Part shown: positions 35,040 through 45,974 of the stretch, one piece after another
Layout: every line of letters starts with the position of its first letter
How positions within the stretch are numbered: the first letter of the stretch is position 1
DNA from: Margaritifera margaritifera
Taxonomy: Eukaryota > Mollusca > Bivalvia > Unionida > Margaritiferidae
Reading direction: 5' to 3'
Length of the DNA: 64,000 bases
Assembly (NCBI GenBank): GCA_029931535.1
Contig: JAQPZY010001692.1
Span: 2,209,001 to 2,273,000, forward strand
The notes under the pieces: generated by a model
Told to the model about the DNA's origin: nothing
The model's input: the letters and a program-made list of their open reading frames with translations, nothing else
Databases searched by the model: none
Made by a program: the position numbers and the translations under genes

Positions 35040-36260
35040 TTTTACATTGTTTTTTTTTTTCGTGTACTGCCTCAGATTTTTTTTTTATTTCTTTATTTCT
35101 TCCTTTTTTTTTATTGATACTCGTCGTTTACATTTCCTATATTGGATAAGATTATCACTTTGGTTCCACGTTTGATCCCAAATTTCTTGCACGTATAGTC
35201 TCTCTCCTGTAGCGTTCTGGTCTCATTTGGGTTCTTTTGGGTTGCCCGTTATCGGATCATCGCCCCATAAAAGTATAACATAAGTGTTTTTGTCCAATCT
35301 GAGAACATCGTTATCCTCCTCGCGCTGACTGTCTGTATATGATACTACCGTTGTAAACGGGCCGCCCATTGGACTATTTCTTCAAAATGGAGGAACTCAC
35401 AGTAGACGTTTATTAATACTCATTTGTACACATGGCCTGAGATCACAATTATTTTTCCTATATTCCATTGTGTACAAATCCTAATCAATTATATCTTAAT
35501 CTAAAATATATTCAAAGATGAACTCACGGTGACGTTTTTGTCATAGGTTGACCGGTATTTTTTTTTTTTTTTTTTTTTTTTTTTAGAGAGAGAGAGAGAG
35601 ACTGGACTATAAACAAAACCACCTGCAGTGGGTCACATATTTCACTTCCGGACCAGCAACAACGCCTCATTACTCACTGTGCACTGTCGCCAAAATACAC
35701 ACAGACAACCACACCATAATGCTCATATCCTAAAGAGTAAACAATTTCATTTAAATCAATACCAAGAATGACTAAATCGAACGCTTGCATCACCACCTTA
35801 ACGAGAGAGGAATAAAATGCTCTAAAAATAGACTGGGGTACTGAACCGGAAGTAATAATTGTGACCTGAGTCTACTTCCTGCGCTCCCATGAGTGCAAGG
35901 AAAATAGCAGGTTTTAGAATACGAACAAAACATGCATCCTACTGAATAGCATCATATATCAATATGGAATACTGTTTGCTTTAGGCTACAGTTTAACTAT
36001 TTGTCTCTTTAAATGTAAAGATGGAAACATTATTTTAATAATAATAAAAAATAATAATATTGAATAAAATAAATTATACAGATAAATAAAACCTAGAGAT
36101 TTATTTACAAAATCGATTTAGTAATATTGACATAATTAAGATCCGTGGCCAATGCCTACAAACTGATATCTCTATTAACTATTACCTGTGCACGCTGACT
36201 GTCTCTAATATGTTTGACATGTGCATACAGATCTAACAACCTTGTTCTGTACACAAAGAT
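35040..36260. other. Gene-less stretch between C2H2 pseudogene and Polinton
   Basis: It holds poly-T followed by a short (GA)n at about 35,560-35,600 and otherwise AT-rich sequence. GTTTGACATGTGCAT at 36,212-36,226 recurs at 52,994-53,008 just past the other end of the Polinton. Confidence 0.5.
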
Positions 36261-36264
36261 TTTA

Positions 36265-36620
36265 AGTAGTAATGTGGGGCGATCTGGGAAGAAAAAAGGA
36301 AATGAATATCACGCCCGTAGGTTTGCACGTATGGGTCGGTCTGCGTGGACAATGGGAGTTTAACATGAGATTCCCCACTATCCTTCTAAATCTAAGAACA
36401 TATGGGTCTGTCTGGGGAAAATAGAAATTTAACATTACGTCTTCATGTTGAAAAAATGTATAAGGGCAAACGGGAAACGTAATGTAATACAGTTATCTCC
36501 TATCCAATATCTTTTGATCAACTATCCAACATTCCACACGTACTCTCCAATATCCCACATTTACTATCCAACACACAGTATGTAGTGACCTATACCCCAC
36601 AGATACTATCTAACGAAAGG
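36265..36620 (+). repeat. Polinton left terminal inverted repeat
   Basis: AGTAGTAATGTGGGG, ACGCCCGTAGGTTTGCACG, TTTAACATGAGATTCCCC, AAAAAATGTATAAGGGC and ACTATCCAACA match, in order, the reverse complement of the right end (52,945 back to 52,555). The repeat includes the short terminal minisatellite (36,490-36,615). Similarity continues inward to the histone-type stem-loop at 36,842. Confidence 0.85.
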
Positions 36621-36810
36621 GCAGGATTTAAAAGAAGGAGAATGAAATCACACACTATCACAAACAAGCAAGTGTAGGAGTGTTTATAAACACAGTATAC
36701 CCACAAACACACAATCACACAAGAGGGGTTAAAGTTTTATTTTTAAAAACATATGTTATGAATAGATATAGTTATACAGAAACATACAAACACATATTGA
36801 CAACGATTTG

Positions 36811-36857
36811 GTAGTATCTCTGTTTCTAAGTGGTTTGTGTTGCCCTGAAAAGGGTCG
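36811..36857 (-). terminator. Histone-type 3' stem-loop 1 and downstream element
   Basis: Minus strand: GACCCTTTTCAGGGCA (36,857-36,842). The four upper base pairs and the UUUC loop match the histone stem-loop; the two lowest pairs are mismatched. About 14 nt downstream comes AGAAACAGAGATACTACC, the same purine-rich element that follows the other three stem-loops. It begins 25 nt after the stop codon of the small gene at 36,882-37,112. Confidence 0.65.
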
Positions 36858-36881
36858 TAAGGGTGGGTTAACCAATGAGGG

Positions 36882-37112
36882 TTAACACAAGTGCCACCGC
36901 TTCACAGTTCTTCTCCGCAAGCTTCGCCTTACAGCCGGTCCATAGAGTAATACTCTCTTGATGCATCCTTGTCTTCCCACATAGACTCTTCTCTTCTAAA
37001 TAGCGGTGTCTGTAATGTATGTGACTACCCACGTTGCCTTGACATACATGGAGTAATCTGGATTAAACAGCACGCTAGAAATGATGGTGGAGGATTCGAC
37101 GCTTGTCCACAT
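36882..37112 (-). pseudogene. Small basic Polinton gene with histone-type 3' end
   Basis: One frame of 77 codons from ATG (37,112) to TAA (36,882), interrupted by a single TAG at codon 39. The second half is very basic (GRQGCIKRVLLYGP, then RRSLRRRTVKRWH), as in virion core or DNA-condensing proteins such as adenovirus protein X; that role is inference. A TATATATAG box (37,169-37,161) and a CCAAT box (37,196-37,192) lie upstream, and a histone-type stem-loop lies 25 nt past the stop. It reads leftwards towards the terminus. Confidence 0.5.
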
Positions 37113-37160
37113 CTTGTCGGATTGTCTTGAGCACAGGTGACACAATGGGTGAATGCACCT

Positions 37161-37262
37161 CTATATATAGTCTAGGACCAGATCGAAACTGATTGGGAAG
37201 TTCCACAAATCAGAACGCATGTAACATAATTCAGTCAGGGCGTGTTTCCTATTTTCCAATCA
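37161..37262. promoter_or_regulatory. Divergent promoter region with CCAAT boxes
   Basis: Minus strand: CCAATCAG (about 37,196) followed by TATATATAG (37,169). Plus strand: CCAATCAG at 37,257-37,264 facing the Thr/Ala-rich gene side. The arrangement recalls divergent histone gene pairs. A TTATAAGA (about 37,731) closer to the plus-strand ATG may be that gene's own TATA box. Confidence 0.4.
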
Positions 37263-37682
37263 GACTACAGCGGGTATACCCACGAGCGTTCATACGATGT
37301 ACCATTGCTGAAGAGTTTAAGTATAATACACATGGCTGAAATGAAGTCGATGTATTGGGGTGCCCGTGCAGTGAATAGTTCTTATACCCGGAGTGACAGT
37401 ATGACTACTGCTGTTGTTACGAGTATTCTTCCAGATAAAAATGATTTCAATTTGACTTTGTGCGACTTTTTTGTATCTTCGCAAGAATTTTTTCTGGTAG
37501 TACCACCTTCACTCCTTCTCTCTCTATCATTACCAGTATACAATGATTTCAGAAAAGAAAGAAAAAGAGAAGGAAGAGTTATAGAGGGATTTTTTTGCAG
37601 CGTCAGAAAGAAGACAAACCATTTGTTCAACAACAAGAACAACAAGAGGAAAAAAAGAAAGCAACAAGAAGAGAAGAGCTAA
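37242..37682 (+). CDS. Uncertain open frame, 146 codons
   Basis: Open from MFPIFQSDYSGYTHER to a Lys/Asn-rich end (NKNNKRKKRKQQ). It lies between the divergent promoter and the small Thr/Ala-rich gene. No recognisable domain; the low-complexity end could be chance. Confidence 0.2.
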   Translation: MFPIFQSDYSGYTHERSYDVPLLKSLSIIHMAEMKSMYWGARAVNSSYTRSDSMTTAVVTSILPDKNDFNLTLCDFFVSSQEFFLVVPPSLLLSLSLPVYNDFRKERKREGRVIEGFFCSVRKKTNHLFNNKNNKRKKRKQQEEKS

Positions 37683-37762
37683 ACTTTGAACAGTGAGAAG
37701 AAGGAAAAGAGTGAAAACAAAACGGTTAGTCTGTTATAAGACATCTTCGCGGAGTTAAGTAC

Positions 37763-37963
37763 TTGAAAGAAATGTATCAAACTTCTTTGGCGAAACCTAA
37801 GAGAAAGAGACCTTTACGATCCAAGACTTCATTGACAATATCAACGTTCACCACCACTGAGACAACAGCTGCGGCAGCAGTCACTACTACGACTACCACA
37901 GCAGGAGTAGGACTTACACGAGGAAAATGTTTAAGACTGTTGCAGCTGATGTTGCAAAGTTAA
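37763..37963 (+). CDS. Small Thr/Ala-rich Polinton gene with histone-type 3' end
   Basis: 66 residues: a basic start (AKPKRKRPLRSK), a Thr/Ala-rich middle and a Leu-rich end (LRLLQLMLQS). The stop at 37,961-37,963 lies 33 nt before a histone-type stem-loop, the same spacing class as the other three small genes. A TTATAAGA box lies about 30 nt upstream of the ATG. The protein resembles small basic virion or DNA-binding proteins only in composition. Intact as read. Confidence 0.45.
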   Translation: MKEMYQTSLAKPKRKRPLRSKTSLTISTFTTTETTAAAAVTTTTTTAGVGLTRGKCLRLLQLMLQS

Positions 37964-37996
37964 AAAGCTTTTGGGTTTTTTTCTTCAAAACCCAAC

Positions 37997-38046
37997 TGCC
38001 CTTTTAAGCTCCACCCAAGTCTCTCAGAAAAGAGATACTACTCAAA
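37997..38046 (+). terminator. Histone-type 3' stem-loop 2 (decayed) and downstream element
   Basis: TGCCCTTTTAAGCTCCACC matches the histone consensus 5' side, loop and CACC tail, with two changes in the 3' stem. It is followed 13 nt later by CAGAAAAGAGATACTACTC (38,025-38,043), the best histone-downstream-element-like version of the four. Confidence 0.6.
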
Positions 38047-38086
38047 TGATTGCCAAATCAAACAAAACTAAAATCCCTCCATTATA

Positions 38087-38258
38087 GTATGTATGTAAGT
38101 ATGTATGTATGTATGTATGTATGTATGTATGTATGTATGTATGTATGTATGTATGTATGTATGTATGTATGTATGTATGTATGTATGTATGTATGTATGT
38201 ATGTATGTATGTATGTATGTATGTATGTATGTATGTACGTATCTATGTATATGTATGT
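38087..38258. repeat. (TATG)n microsatellite
   Basis: About 40 tetranucleotides directly upstream of the PolB remains. The Met-Tyr-Val-Cys and Thr-Tyr-Ile-His frames are repeat products. Confidence 0.95.
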
Positions 38259-39693
38259 GCCCACTTGTAGACATCTCGTTCGAATGAATAACAAAAAGTC
38301 ACACGTTTGTCAAGGAACGAAAAGATGTTTTTGTGACCAAGTCATCGGGTTGAATCATCAGTGTTACATCCAAAGATATGACAACGAACCCGAAGCAGTT
38401 TTGAATGACGACTAAAAGAAGAAAAAGAAACGTGTGTATTTTATCTTTCTTATCATTGATTGTTAGCAAGAGACTGGAATTCACATTCCTAACTTTTGTA
38501 TAGCTTATCGCGCTTGCAACCAATGAATTCAAGAAACTTTATTTCATCACTGTCGGAATTGTAGCATGATTCCAGGGGGATGTAAAAAATAGTTCGTGGT
38601 TCTCGTACTCTTTGTGATCCCACCGACGACACTTGGCGCGAGGAGGTAAAACGTTACGGGAACTTTCAGCGATAAGCTACAAGTATTGCTCACAATTTCT
38701 CGGGATACGACGGACAAGTTCTTTTGAACTATTGCTCAGAAGAAGGAACCGAATTTCCAACAGTCACCATAAACGGAGCCAAAATCATGCATATGAAAGT
38801 GGGAAACGCACAATTTAAGGACTCAATGAGTCATATAGTTATGCCTTTGAGTAGAATGCCTAAAACGATCGCAATGATATAAATGGCTAAAAGTTATCTT
38901 CCACACTGTTCAATACCGAAGCCAATTAACACAGTGTGCTCCCACATTTGGCTGAAGTTCACTATTACGACCCCCCCCCCCCCCGCCCGATGGAATGGGA
39001 ACAGAACAACAAGAAGCTTTCTACACTTGGTACCAAACCCACTATATAGACCCTTTTGATTTTCAAGAAGAAATGTTTAAATATTGTCCATCCTATGTGG
39101 ACGTTTTACAACGTTGTTGTGGAAACTTTTGACATTTATTATGAATCACGGAGGTATCGATCCCTTGAAGGAAGCTTCTACCATTGCCAAAGAGTGTGGA
39201 TTAATCCACCAAAAGAAGTTCATCCCAGAGAACAGACTAACCATCATGCCACTTCAATCCATTCAAACTGTCAGCCGTCAATATTCAAGCAAAACTTTGC
39301 GCTGGCTACATTACTTCTTTGAAATTCAAGACAAGTGGATACAACATGATATGAATGGTGGAGAAAAGAAGATTGAATCCTTTACCGTGGATGGTTGGGA
39401 TTCAGGAAACCCAAAGATCGCATACGAATTTCTGAGATGTTTATTTCACGGATGCTCTACTTGTTTTCCTCAACGAGAACTGACAAATCCTTTCACAAAG
39501 TTCACCATGAAGAGTTGTACGACCAGAGTTACTATCGACGCCATAGTTTAGAAAGTCAAGGATACCAAATCGTAGAAATGTGGGAACACGACTACGATCG
39601 ACGTTTGAAAATCAGATCCAGAATTTAGACGCATCGTCGACGATTAGGATGGGGTGGACATCAAACATCCAAATCCACGCGATAATTTCTTCG

Positions 39694-40531
39694 TGTTTTG
39701 TATGATGCTTATAATATTTAATATTTGTTTAAACTTTAATGCTAAGTATAATGTTGACTTGTTTAGCTATTGTCCTTGAATTAGGTTGTTTCCTTACTAT
39801 TTGAGTTCAAGGACAATTTTGGTAAACAAGTTGTTGATTCAATTTGAGGTCAGGGTTGATTTTGTTTACAGATAAAACCAGAATTTCCTTAGAGTTTTGT
39901 GTTAAATGTCACGCACACCATTTAATATTCTAAAACATTCTGTCATGTGACTTGTCTTATATTTATACAGCATTTGGTAAACAAGTTTCCATTCCAATTT
40001 TAAATCTTGTATTACAAACATCTGTTTTTATGATCAGTCTTTTGGAATCATCAGATTGTTTGGAATATTCGTTGTGCTGTAATCTTGTAATCCTGTAGTG
40101 CTATAATCTCGTAATGCTGTATTGCTGCATACATAATTCGAAAGGAATTATTTATTGGAACATTAATTAGAGTTACCTAAAGTGCTTACATCAACCTTTG
40201 GATTCAAATATACGACTTTTGGATATCTGTGGACATTCTCAAAGATGATCTGGATTGCATTATTGGGGTACATCAGGACACTCCAGACTACCCATTCATT
40301 CGGAACATTCATTCACTCGGAACATTCATTCACTCAGAACATTCTATATTTAGGACTTGTGAGTAGGAGACTTAGGATTATTGGATTATTTGGATTTTAA
40401 TTCACGTTACTATAAGTGTCTTTAGAATTTTCACTTTAATTGTCTAGAAATAAATTATTTGTTGATTTTAATGACATTGTTGGTTTCATTATCTTTCTGT
40501 TACATTATTTAAAGACCATAGAGTTGTAACA
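39694..40531 (+). mobile_element. LTR-like insertion (about 840 bp) in PolB
   Basis: PolB similarity stops at about 39,693 and resumes at about 40,532. The insert starts TGTTTTGTATGATG and ends TTGTAACA, giving TG...CA ends. It has no coding capacity, carries AATAAA-like signals near its end and resembles the insert at about 56,380-57,252 in its terminal part (TTACATTA...GTAA). Best read as a solo LTR; a clear target duplication was not found. Confidence 0.5.
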
Positions 40532-41313
40532 TTGGAGGACGAACCAGTGCTACACGTTTGTTGTACGAAGTGGACGAATCTCAAGGTGAACAAATCAAAT
40601 ACATCGATGTCTGTTCCTTGTATCCTTGGGTGTGTAAATATGCTGGATTCCCCACCGGTCACCCTGAAAATTCGACAACATATCGACGTGGAACACATTC
40701 GCCAATACGAAGGTTTGATCAAATATAACGTTTTCCTACCGACGAACTTATACCATCCCGTCTTGCCTCATCATTGCACGGAAAACTGATGTTTCCATTA
40801 AACCATACGTTTGCTGAAACATGTAATCAAGAACAGCCTTGTCGCCACGGCGACCAAGAACGCACTTTGACAGGAACGTGTGTGAGTGTGAAATTGTTTC
40901 ATGTTCTCGATCACGGACATCACTTGTTAAAGTATACTAAATTTGGCACTTTATTACCATAGAACAATACCAACAGGACGACGACTCGAGTCTATGGATA
41001 TCTTCAGGCTACGTCAACGAATTTCTGAAATTGAAGCAAGAAGCTAGCGGCTATCCTTCTTGGTGTCACACTCCAGAAAACAAAGATGAATTCAAAGAAC
41101 GGTAGCGATTTGCAGAGGGATGACCTTGGAACACGTCAAGAGGAACGAAGGAAGACAATCGTTTGCTAAAGTAATGCTGAATTGTTTGTGGGAAAAAGTG
41201 GCTAAACCTCCGATATTGCCAAAGACTGATTAATTGGTATATTCAAGTCGATACTTTCAAGTCATGGACGATAAAGGAAAACTCATTAAACACAAGGAAA
41301 TCTTTGTGAATTA

Positions 41314-41524
41314 GCAAGAAGTAAGATTTGGTTATACACGGCGGCCAGTATATTTGGTGGGGGAAGAACCCGGGAATAAACACCGACCCACGGGAAGCTA
41401 CTGGCAAGCTTTCTCACATACAACCGTTGGTCGATCTGAGACTCGAACTCACGCGGATAGATGTGAGATGTGTGAGTGATCTGTAAAGGCGAAAGCCTTA
41501 GACCACTCGTTCACCCGGGGCTCA
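41314..41524 (-). mobile_element. tRNA-derived SINE in PolB
   Basis: On the minus strand the element begins GCCCCGGGTGAACGAGTGG with box A (GTGGTCTAAGGC) and box B (GAGTTCGAGTCTC, + coordinates 41,438-41,450), as in a Leu/Ser tRNA. A conserved body follows (TTGCCAGTAGCTTCCC, CCGGGTTCTTCC on the minus strand). A 7-bp duplication TGAATTA (41,307-41,313 and 41,525-41,531) flanks it, and the PolB frame resumes right after. Confidence 0.75.
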
Positions 41525-42049
41525 TGAATTACGAATAGGTCGCAGAGTTTGCACCACCCGATGAGTTTGGTAATGTCATCATTGCTGTTTACGTGACAGC
41601 CAAAGCCCATTTTCAAAATTGTATTGTCTTGGAACCTTTAGGAGATCGAGTCCTTTATTTTGACACCAATAGTTGCATGTACATCGGTCGCCCTGGAGGC
41701 TATCACCCACACATCGAAGACGAACATCCCGAATGCGCTATTTTGAGTTTTACCAGTGGTGGACCTAAAAATGACGGCTACCAGTACCGAGACAAAAAGA
41801 ACAACTTCATACCAAATGTAAAGTAAAAGGACTGACTTTACTATTGTTCCAGTCAAGTGGTAAATTTTGACGTCTTAAAAAAGCCTTAAAGTCAGGTCAA
41901 GATCAAGACTTTTGCGTTACCACGTTGGATCCTCACAAAATTGTACGCTTTTCAGATCACCAAATCGTTAGTCGACCAGACGTGAGTGCCACTTCCCGAT
42001 CACAACACGTTACTTTACGGGTACCGAGCGCCAATTAAAAAAGGAGAGA

Positions 42050-43200
42050 GTTCCAATACAGAAAGATAATTATGAGTACAAACGCTCACCGAGAATGATG
42101 CATTAGACATAGACACAGTGTGATGGACCCACCAATTCCAAGTTGTGATGTGAAACTTCACGAATGGGAGTATAAACATACAGCTTTCCTTGAACATTCT
42201 AGATTGTCTCCGTGCTGTCACTACCTTCCTTTGGTACGTCTAAAATATGATCCTCGTGGTGGATACTTTAGAAGGGAGGATTCGTAGTTTACCTTTGAAG
42301 CTGCGAGAACGCATTTGAAGAGAGTTTGCCAAGAATCAAGTGAAACGCATAGAACAATTGCATCCGAAATGGTATAGACCTTTTAATCACTGGTATATGA
42401 ATACCACGAAAAGACTGATTCGTTTAAAAATGTTCAAATGGTCAGATATTGATAAACTGCGAACACTTTATAAAGCTTGCCATGCCAGGGCTTCTGTCAT
42501 CAGTGTTACACCAAATTCCGAGGGAAGAAGTCATTGACAGCTAAAATGATCCCGTGTTGGATACTTTAGAAGAGGAGAGGATTGGTCGTTTACCTGTGCA
42601 AATGTGAAAGCGCATTTACCACTTCTTTGTACATATACAAGTACAAAGAACATTTACATCCAAAACAACATAAACTGAATAACAATTGGTATATGAATGC
42701 CGTAAAAAGATTGATCGAAGATGGCTGTAGCATAGTCGGAAAGAGAGGTTTTGTGCCAACACACGATAAGTCTCTTCTGCAAAAACGTTATAAGACTTAC
42801 CATGCCACGACTTCTGTCATCATTGGTGCACCAAATTCCGTGGGAAGAAGTCAATGACACCGTTCAAGACTTAGTGGATTACAAAGTACTTTTAAAAGAA
42901 CTGATTTAACAAAACAAAATAGTTGTTTTGAATTTTGGACGATGTGTCGTGTGTGTGTGTTAGTGACTGCATTTCTTGGATTTCGTTTACCAGCAGATTC
43001 TTTGCGGCAAATTTATGAACAGTACATGTAAAGACACGACAGCCAAAACTTTATCTGTGCACGAAAAACTCACTGCGTTAAAGTGTTGCGATTAGTGATG
43101 AATACGACTTCTGTACCCCCGTGTGAGGAAGACATTTCGCGTACCTTATCTACTCTTCATGCTTACCAAGAAATATGTAAAGCAAGTTGGATACGCCAAC
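42050..43200 (+). pseudogene. Unknown Polinton ORF region with internal duplication
   Basis: Between PolB and the ATPase. A frame near 42,120 reads SVMDPPIPSCDVKLHEWEY. Then two copies of one segment follow: 42,240-42,540 and 42,545-42,860, both running from GGATACTTTAGAAG through a (H)PK..(H)..N(H/N)WYMN block and ending TCTGTCATCA/CACCAAATTCCG. A further piece at 43,100-43,220 (CEEDISRTLSTLHAYQEICKA) is mostly helical. No family recognised. Confidence 0.4.
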
Positions 43201-43204
43201 AGAT

Positions 43205-43440
43205 TTTACGACTGGAAGGGTAAGTAACTGGAAAAGTCTTGGATTCGATTGCTCCAAAACAAGAGGTGACCGACTATGCCAAATACATTTTGTGTGACCG
43301 ATGAAATAAAGAAAAACATAAACTTTGTGTTTTTAAATGAAAATATTTTTGTTGTTGTTACACCATGACAAAATGAAAGTGTATAAAATGCAGAAAATGT
43401 CCAGTGTAGGTGACGGAATCTCAGAATTCCAAACATGAAA
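43205..43440 (-). other. Polinton spacer conserved with relic 1
   Basis: The reverse complement matches 1,740-1,940 (TTCATGGTRYAAC, AAAGTTYATGTTTTTCTT, CATCRGTCACAC, GAATCCAAGACTTTT). It is also the single-copy source of the unit amplified at 31.9-32.2 kb. Non-coding; conservation may reflect shared descent only. Confidence 0.6.
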
Positions 43441-43479
43441 GTTTTGGCTGCATCCTCCGTTCCCAAAGTAATTGACGAA

Positions 43480-44200
43480 AAGTCAGATTGTCAAAGTTAG
43501 GAGGCACTGTATCTTCGCCATCCCTTTAACACGCTCATTGCTTGACATATTAACACGCTCATTGCTTGACCTAGTGGTTCAGGCAAACCGAATTCATTAA
43601 ACATTTTATTCAACGCAAATCACTTTTGTTCGATCGTACTGCACAACGTATCGTGTTGTGTTACAAAGAGTGGCAATCATCTAATACGTGACTTAATCCA
43701 AGTCAAAGATAATGCGTTTTGTTTGTAGAAGGAATTCGTCGCGAAGACGATGGGATCGTGTTTGACTTTAGTGAAACACATCTCGTTATCTCCAATGACA
43801 CGTTACAAGAAGACAAAGAAGAAATTTGACTTAGGTTTACCTGAAAAGTAGCGTATTATAAACATTACTCAAAGTTTATTTCAACAAAGTAAAACGCATC
43901 GTACCATCAGTCTAATTGCTTATTATGTCGTGTTATTTAAAAGTCCAAGAAATAAATCTCAAGTTCAAGTATTGGCCAAACAGATATGAACGCCTTGATT
44001 GAATTATGCTTATAACGATGCCACTCAATTGCCACATGCATATTTAATCATTGATTTGAAACCTACCACTCCCGATTGTTTGAGATTTCGTACGAATTTG
44101 TTTCACGATTGGTGTCAAGAAGGAGGTCCAGTCATTTACACGTCGCCTTCCTCGTTTTCGTATGTCTAGAAAACAATTACTACAAAGACATAATTCATTT
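43480..44200 (+). pseudogene. Polinton packaging ATPase, decayed and 3'-truncated
   Basis: The plus-strand Walker A region near 43,570 retains PSGSGK with a stop directly before it, then RKSLLFDRTAQRIVLCYKEW. A C-terminal block near 44,030 reads ATQLPHAYLIIDLKP and CLRFRTNLFHDW. A 24-bp tandem duplication (CACGCTCATTGCTTGAC, 43,533-43,580) disrupts the start of the P-loop. Similarity to the copies at 863-1,708 and 21.7-22.0 kb ends at about 44,200, where an inversion begins. Confidence 0.75.
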
Positions 44201-44330
44201 CGATAGCTCGTGTAACCATTGACGTACATCTTGCAGACGTAAACTTTTGAGTGTCTTATTCATGCACAACACAAAGTTTTAATTACTCCGTAGCCAGCGG
44301 CATGAGCAGCATTGTAGTAAATCCTGGCTA
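44190..44330 (-). pseudogene. Polinton integrase N-terminal fragment (inverted)
   Basis: Minus strand from ATG at about 44,341: MDTPLARIYYNAAHAAGYG, then a TGA, then SKVYVCKMYVNGYTSYR. This is the N-terminal DNA-binding part typical of Polinton integrases. It ends at the left breakpoint of the inversion; the catalytic core lies 1.7 kb away on the other strand. Confidence 0.6.
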
Positions 44331-44771
44331 AAGGTGTATCCATATTGTTGCTACTCCTCAATAAATCACCCACTGTTCGATACTCCTCTTAGGTTGTTCG
44401 TGTGGTATTTATTTGGATTGTGATGCTTGACGTGTCTGACGAGTAATAGGAGAAGAAGTCGTCATTGGTTGTTTAGTCATTTTTTTCTAGATTTTTTATT
44501 CATTTCTGTCTTCCCTTTTTTCTTTGTTTCTTCTGCTGAAGAGGGCGTCGACATCATCTTTTTGACCCATACTTTAATGTCTTATCGTCTGGTAGTAGGG
44601 GAAGGTATCAACAAGGTTGTCACACTGGAGAGAAAAGGAGCAGACTGAGTTTAAAACGCTTCTCTTTTTTCTTTCTTTTCTTCCATCCCCGTCGCTGTGC
44701 CTGTCATTGTCTTTGCTGCTTTTTGTTTTTCTTCGCTTTTCATGACATTCTTGAAATCTCTAAGAGTAGGT

Positions 44772-44972
44772 TTAGCCGTCTCGTCTAAAGCTTTCTGATG
44801 AAACAGTTAAGTTGAAGACGTTGCAATAGTTATCCATGCCGTTGCGATTTTTCCGTTTCTGATAAATCTGTTTCCAGAAAAGTGTGTGCTTTTTTCTTCT
44901 TCTTAATCTCATCACTTCTCCTAAAAGAGGTCCAGCAATCGATCCTAACAAAGGAGCAGCCAATTTTAACAA
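44772..44972 (-). pseudogene. Small Polinton ORF with hydrophobic Gly-rich N-terminus
   Basis: 66 codons starting MLKLAAPLLGSIAGPLLGEV followed by a basic stretch (RLRRRKK). The amphipathic Ala/Gly/Leu start next to a basic segment is like the short minor capsid or membrane-active peptides of Polintons and adenoviruses; the role is inferred. More minus-strand Lys/Ser-rich coding lies at 44,650-44,450. Confidence 0.45.
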
Positions 44973-45410
44973 CGTCCTATCAGTATGGGTATAAATCCCC
45001 CTGGTTGATCGAGCACTTATTTATTTTGGCTGATTGGCATTTCATTTTTTATCATTTATCGAAGATCGTGACGACGTCGTCCTAACTGATGTGTCTGTAT
45101 CTTGATCAAAAGCGTCGTTCCTTTCAAAACATTAAAACAATATTCACACTGTATCGATGATATCTGTAGGTGCTTAATGAATGATTTGTTTTCGTATCGG
45201 GGCATTGGATTTGGTAAGTACTGACAAAACATCCGAATGTTTAGCTAAGCGAGGAAGAAGACCCTTTTTTCCTCTTATGGAAGGTCTATTTGGTGGTAAT
45301 GATAATGGGTTGAACTTTGTGACATCTTTGTTCAGGAGGAAAACCTGAAGTCAATCTTATCCAATATATCTTTTTTATAATGGAATTCATCTCCACTGAT
45401 TGTCGGGACA

Positions 45411-45638
45411 TCATATCAACTTGACTTTAGGAACTACAGGTGTTTTCATTGGCCTAAATCTTGCCTGTTCTGTCTTCCACTTTTTCTTAGGAGATGCCAC
45501 TCTTTTTGCTGCAGCAGCAACAGCTAGAGCAGTAGAAGAAGACGTCGACAGAGTAGAAGTTTCATTAGAGATGGGTTTCCTTTTTTTCATCAGACTGGAA
45601 ATCATTGGTCTTAAATCAGATTTAGCTGGCATCATCAT
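45411..45638 (-). pseudogene. Polinton minor ORF (Ser/Thr/Ala-rich, basic tail)
   Basis: 75 codons starting MMMPAKSDLRPMISSLMKKR, a Ser/Thr/Ala-rich centre, then AKRVASPKKK and MKTPVVPKVK. Homologous to the ORF at 251-69. Conservation of both ends between copies supports a real element gene, probably a minor virion or DNA-binding protein. The plus-strand frame is a shadow. Confidence 0.5.
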
Positions 45639-45974
45639 TAACCAATAAGTGAAAGGAGAGACTGTCAGCGATTGAGGCTTTCGTGAGTACTTGCGTGTTC
45701 TAGAGGCAGTACCTCTCTTTCTTGAAGGTGTTGTTTTTACTTAGGTTTTCTATTCTTGTTAGAGTGTGAACTTGCTGCACCTCTTTCCTTTTTTTGTCTG
45801 TCGTTTAGGTTTTGCTTTTTAAATTTTAGGATTAGGATCCCATCGTAGAAGCGAACGAATAATGACCCCCCCCCAAAAAAAAAAAAAAAAAGATCCACTT
45901 CCAGCTGGTTTCAGACTGGTTTGTTTTTTGGGTTGAGTATCGGTTCCTGGATCAGACAGTTGTGACAAAACTAA

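Larger units (their letters stand above)
38290..41995 (+). pseudogene. Polinton protein-primed DNA polymerase B, decayed
   Basis: Family B polymerase that would replicate the element from a protein primer. In order: a Cys/His segment (CFCDQVIGLNHQCYI, about 38,325), exonuclease-region pieces (ETGIHIPNFCIAY), YCPSYVDVLQRCC near 39,080, motif A (YIDVCSLYPWV, about 40,600), motif B (KVMLNCLWEKV, about 41,168; the canonical Ser and Gly are changed), motif C (VLYFDTNSCMYI, about 41,655; normally YxDTDS, so a catalytic Asp is Asn) and the C-terminal DPHKIVRFSDHQIVSRPD. It is interrupted by an 840-bp LTR-like insert and a SINE, with many frameshifts. Clearly dead. Confidence 0.85.

Noticed and set aside
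36882..37112. A true core histone gene before stem-loop 1
   Set aside because: The short basic frame shows no histone fold sequence of H2A, H2B, H3, H4 or H1; only the 3' signal is histone-like.
38087..38258. CRISPR-like array
   Set aside because: Regular tetranucleotide microsatellite without spacers; the genome is eukaryotic. The arrays at 33.3 and 59.8 kb also lack unique spacers.
38050..38415. Met-Tyr-Val-Cys and Thr-Tyr-Ile-His repeat proteins
   Set aside because: Artefact of (TATG)n; only the segment after 38,290 is coding-like, and it belongs to PolB.
41314..41524. Functional tRNA-Leu/Ser gene
   Set aside because: Boxes A and B are present, but no acceptor stem or anticodon arm can be closed; a target duplication and a long tail mark it as a SINE.
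45400..45648. Plus-strand frame GDATLFAAAATARAVEEDVD, also at 69-251
   Set aside because: Conserved between the copies, but the minus strand gives a more protein-like frame with Ser/Thr core and basic tail and fits the strand of the neighbouring genes.
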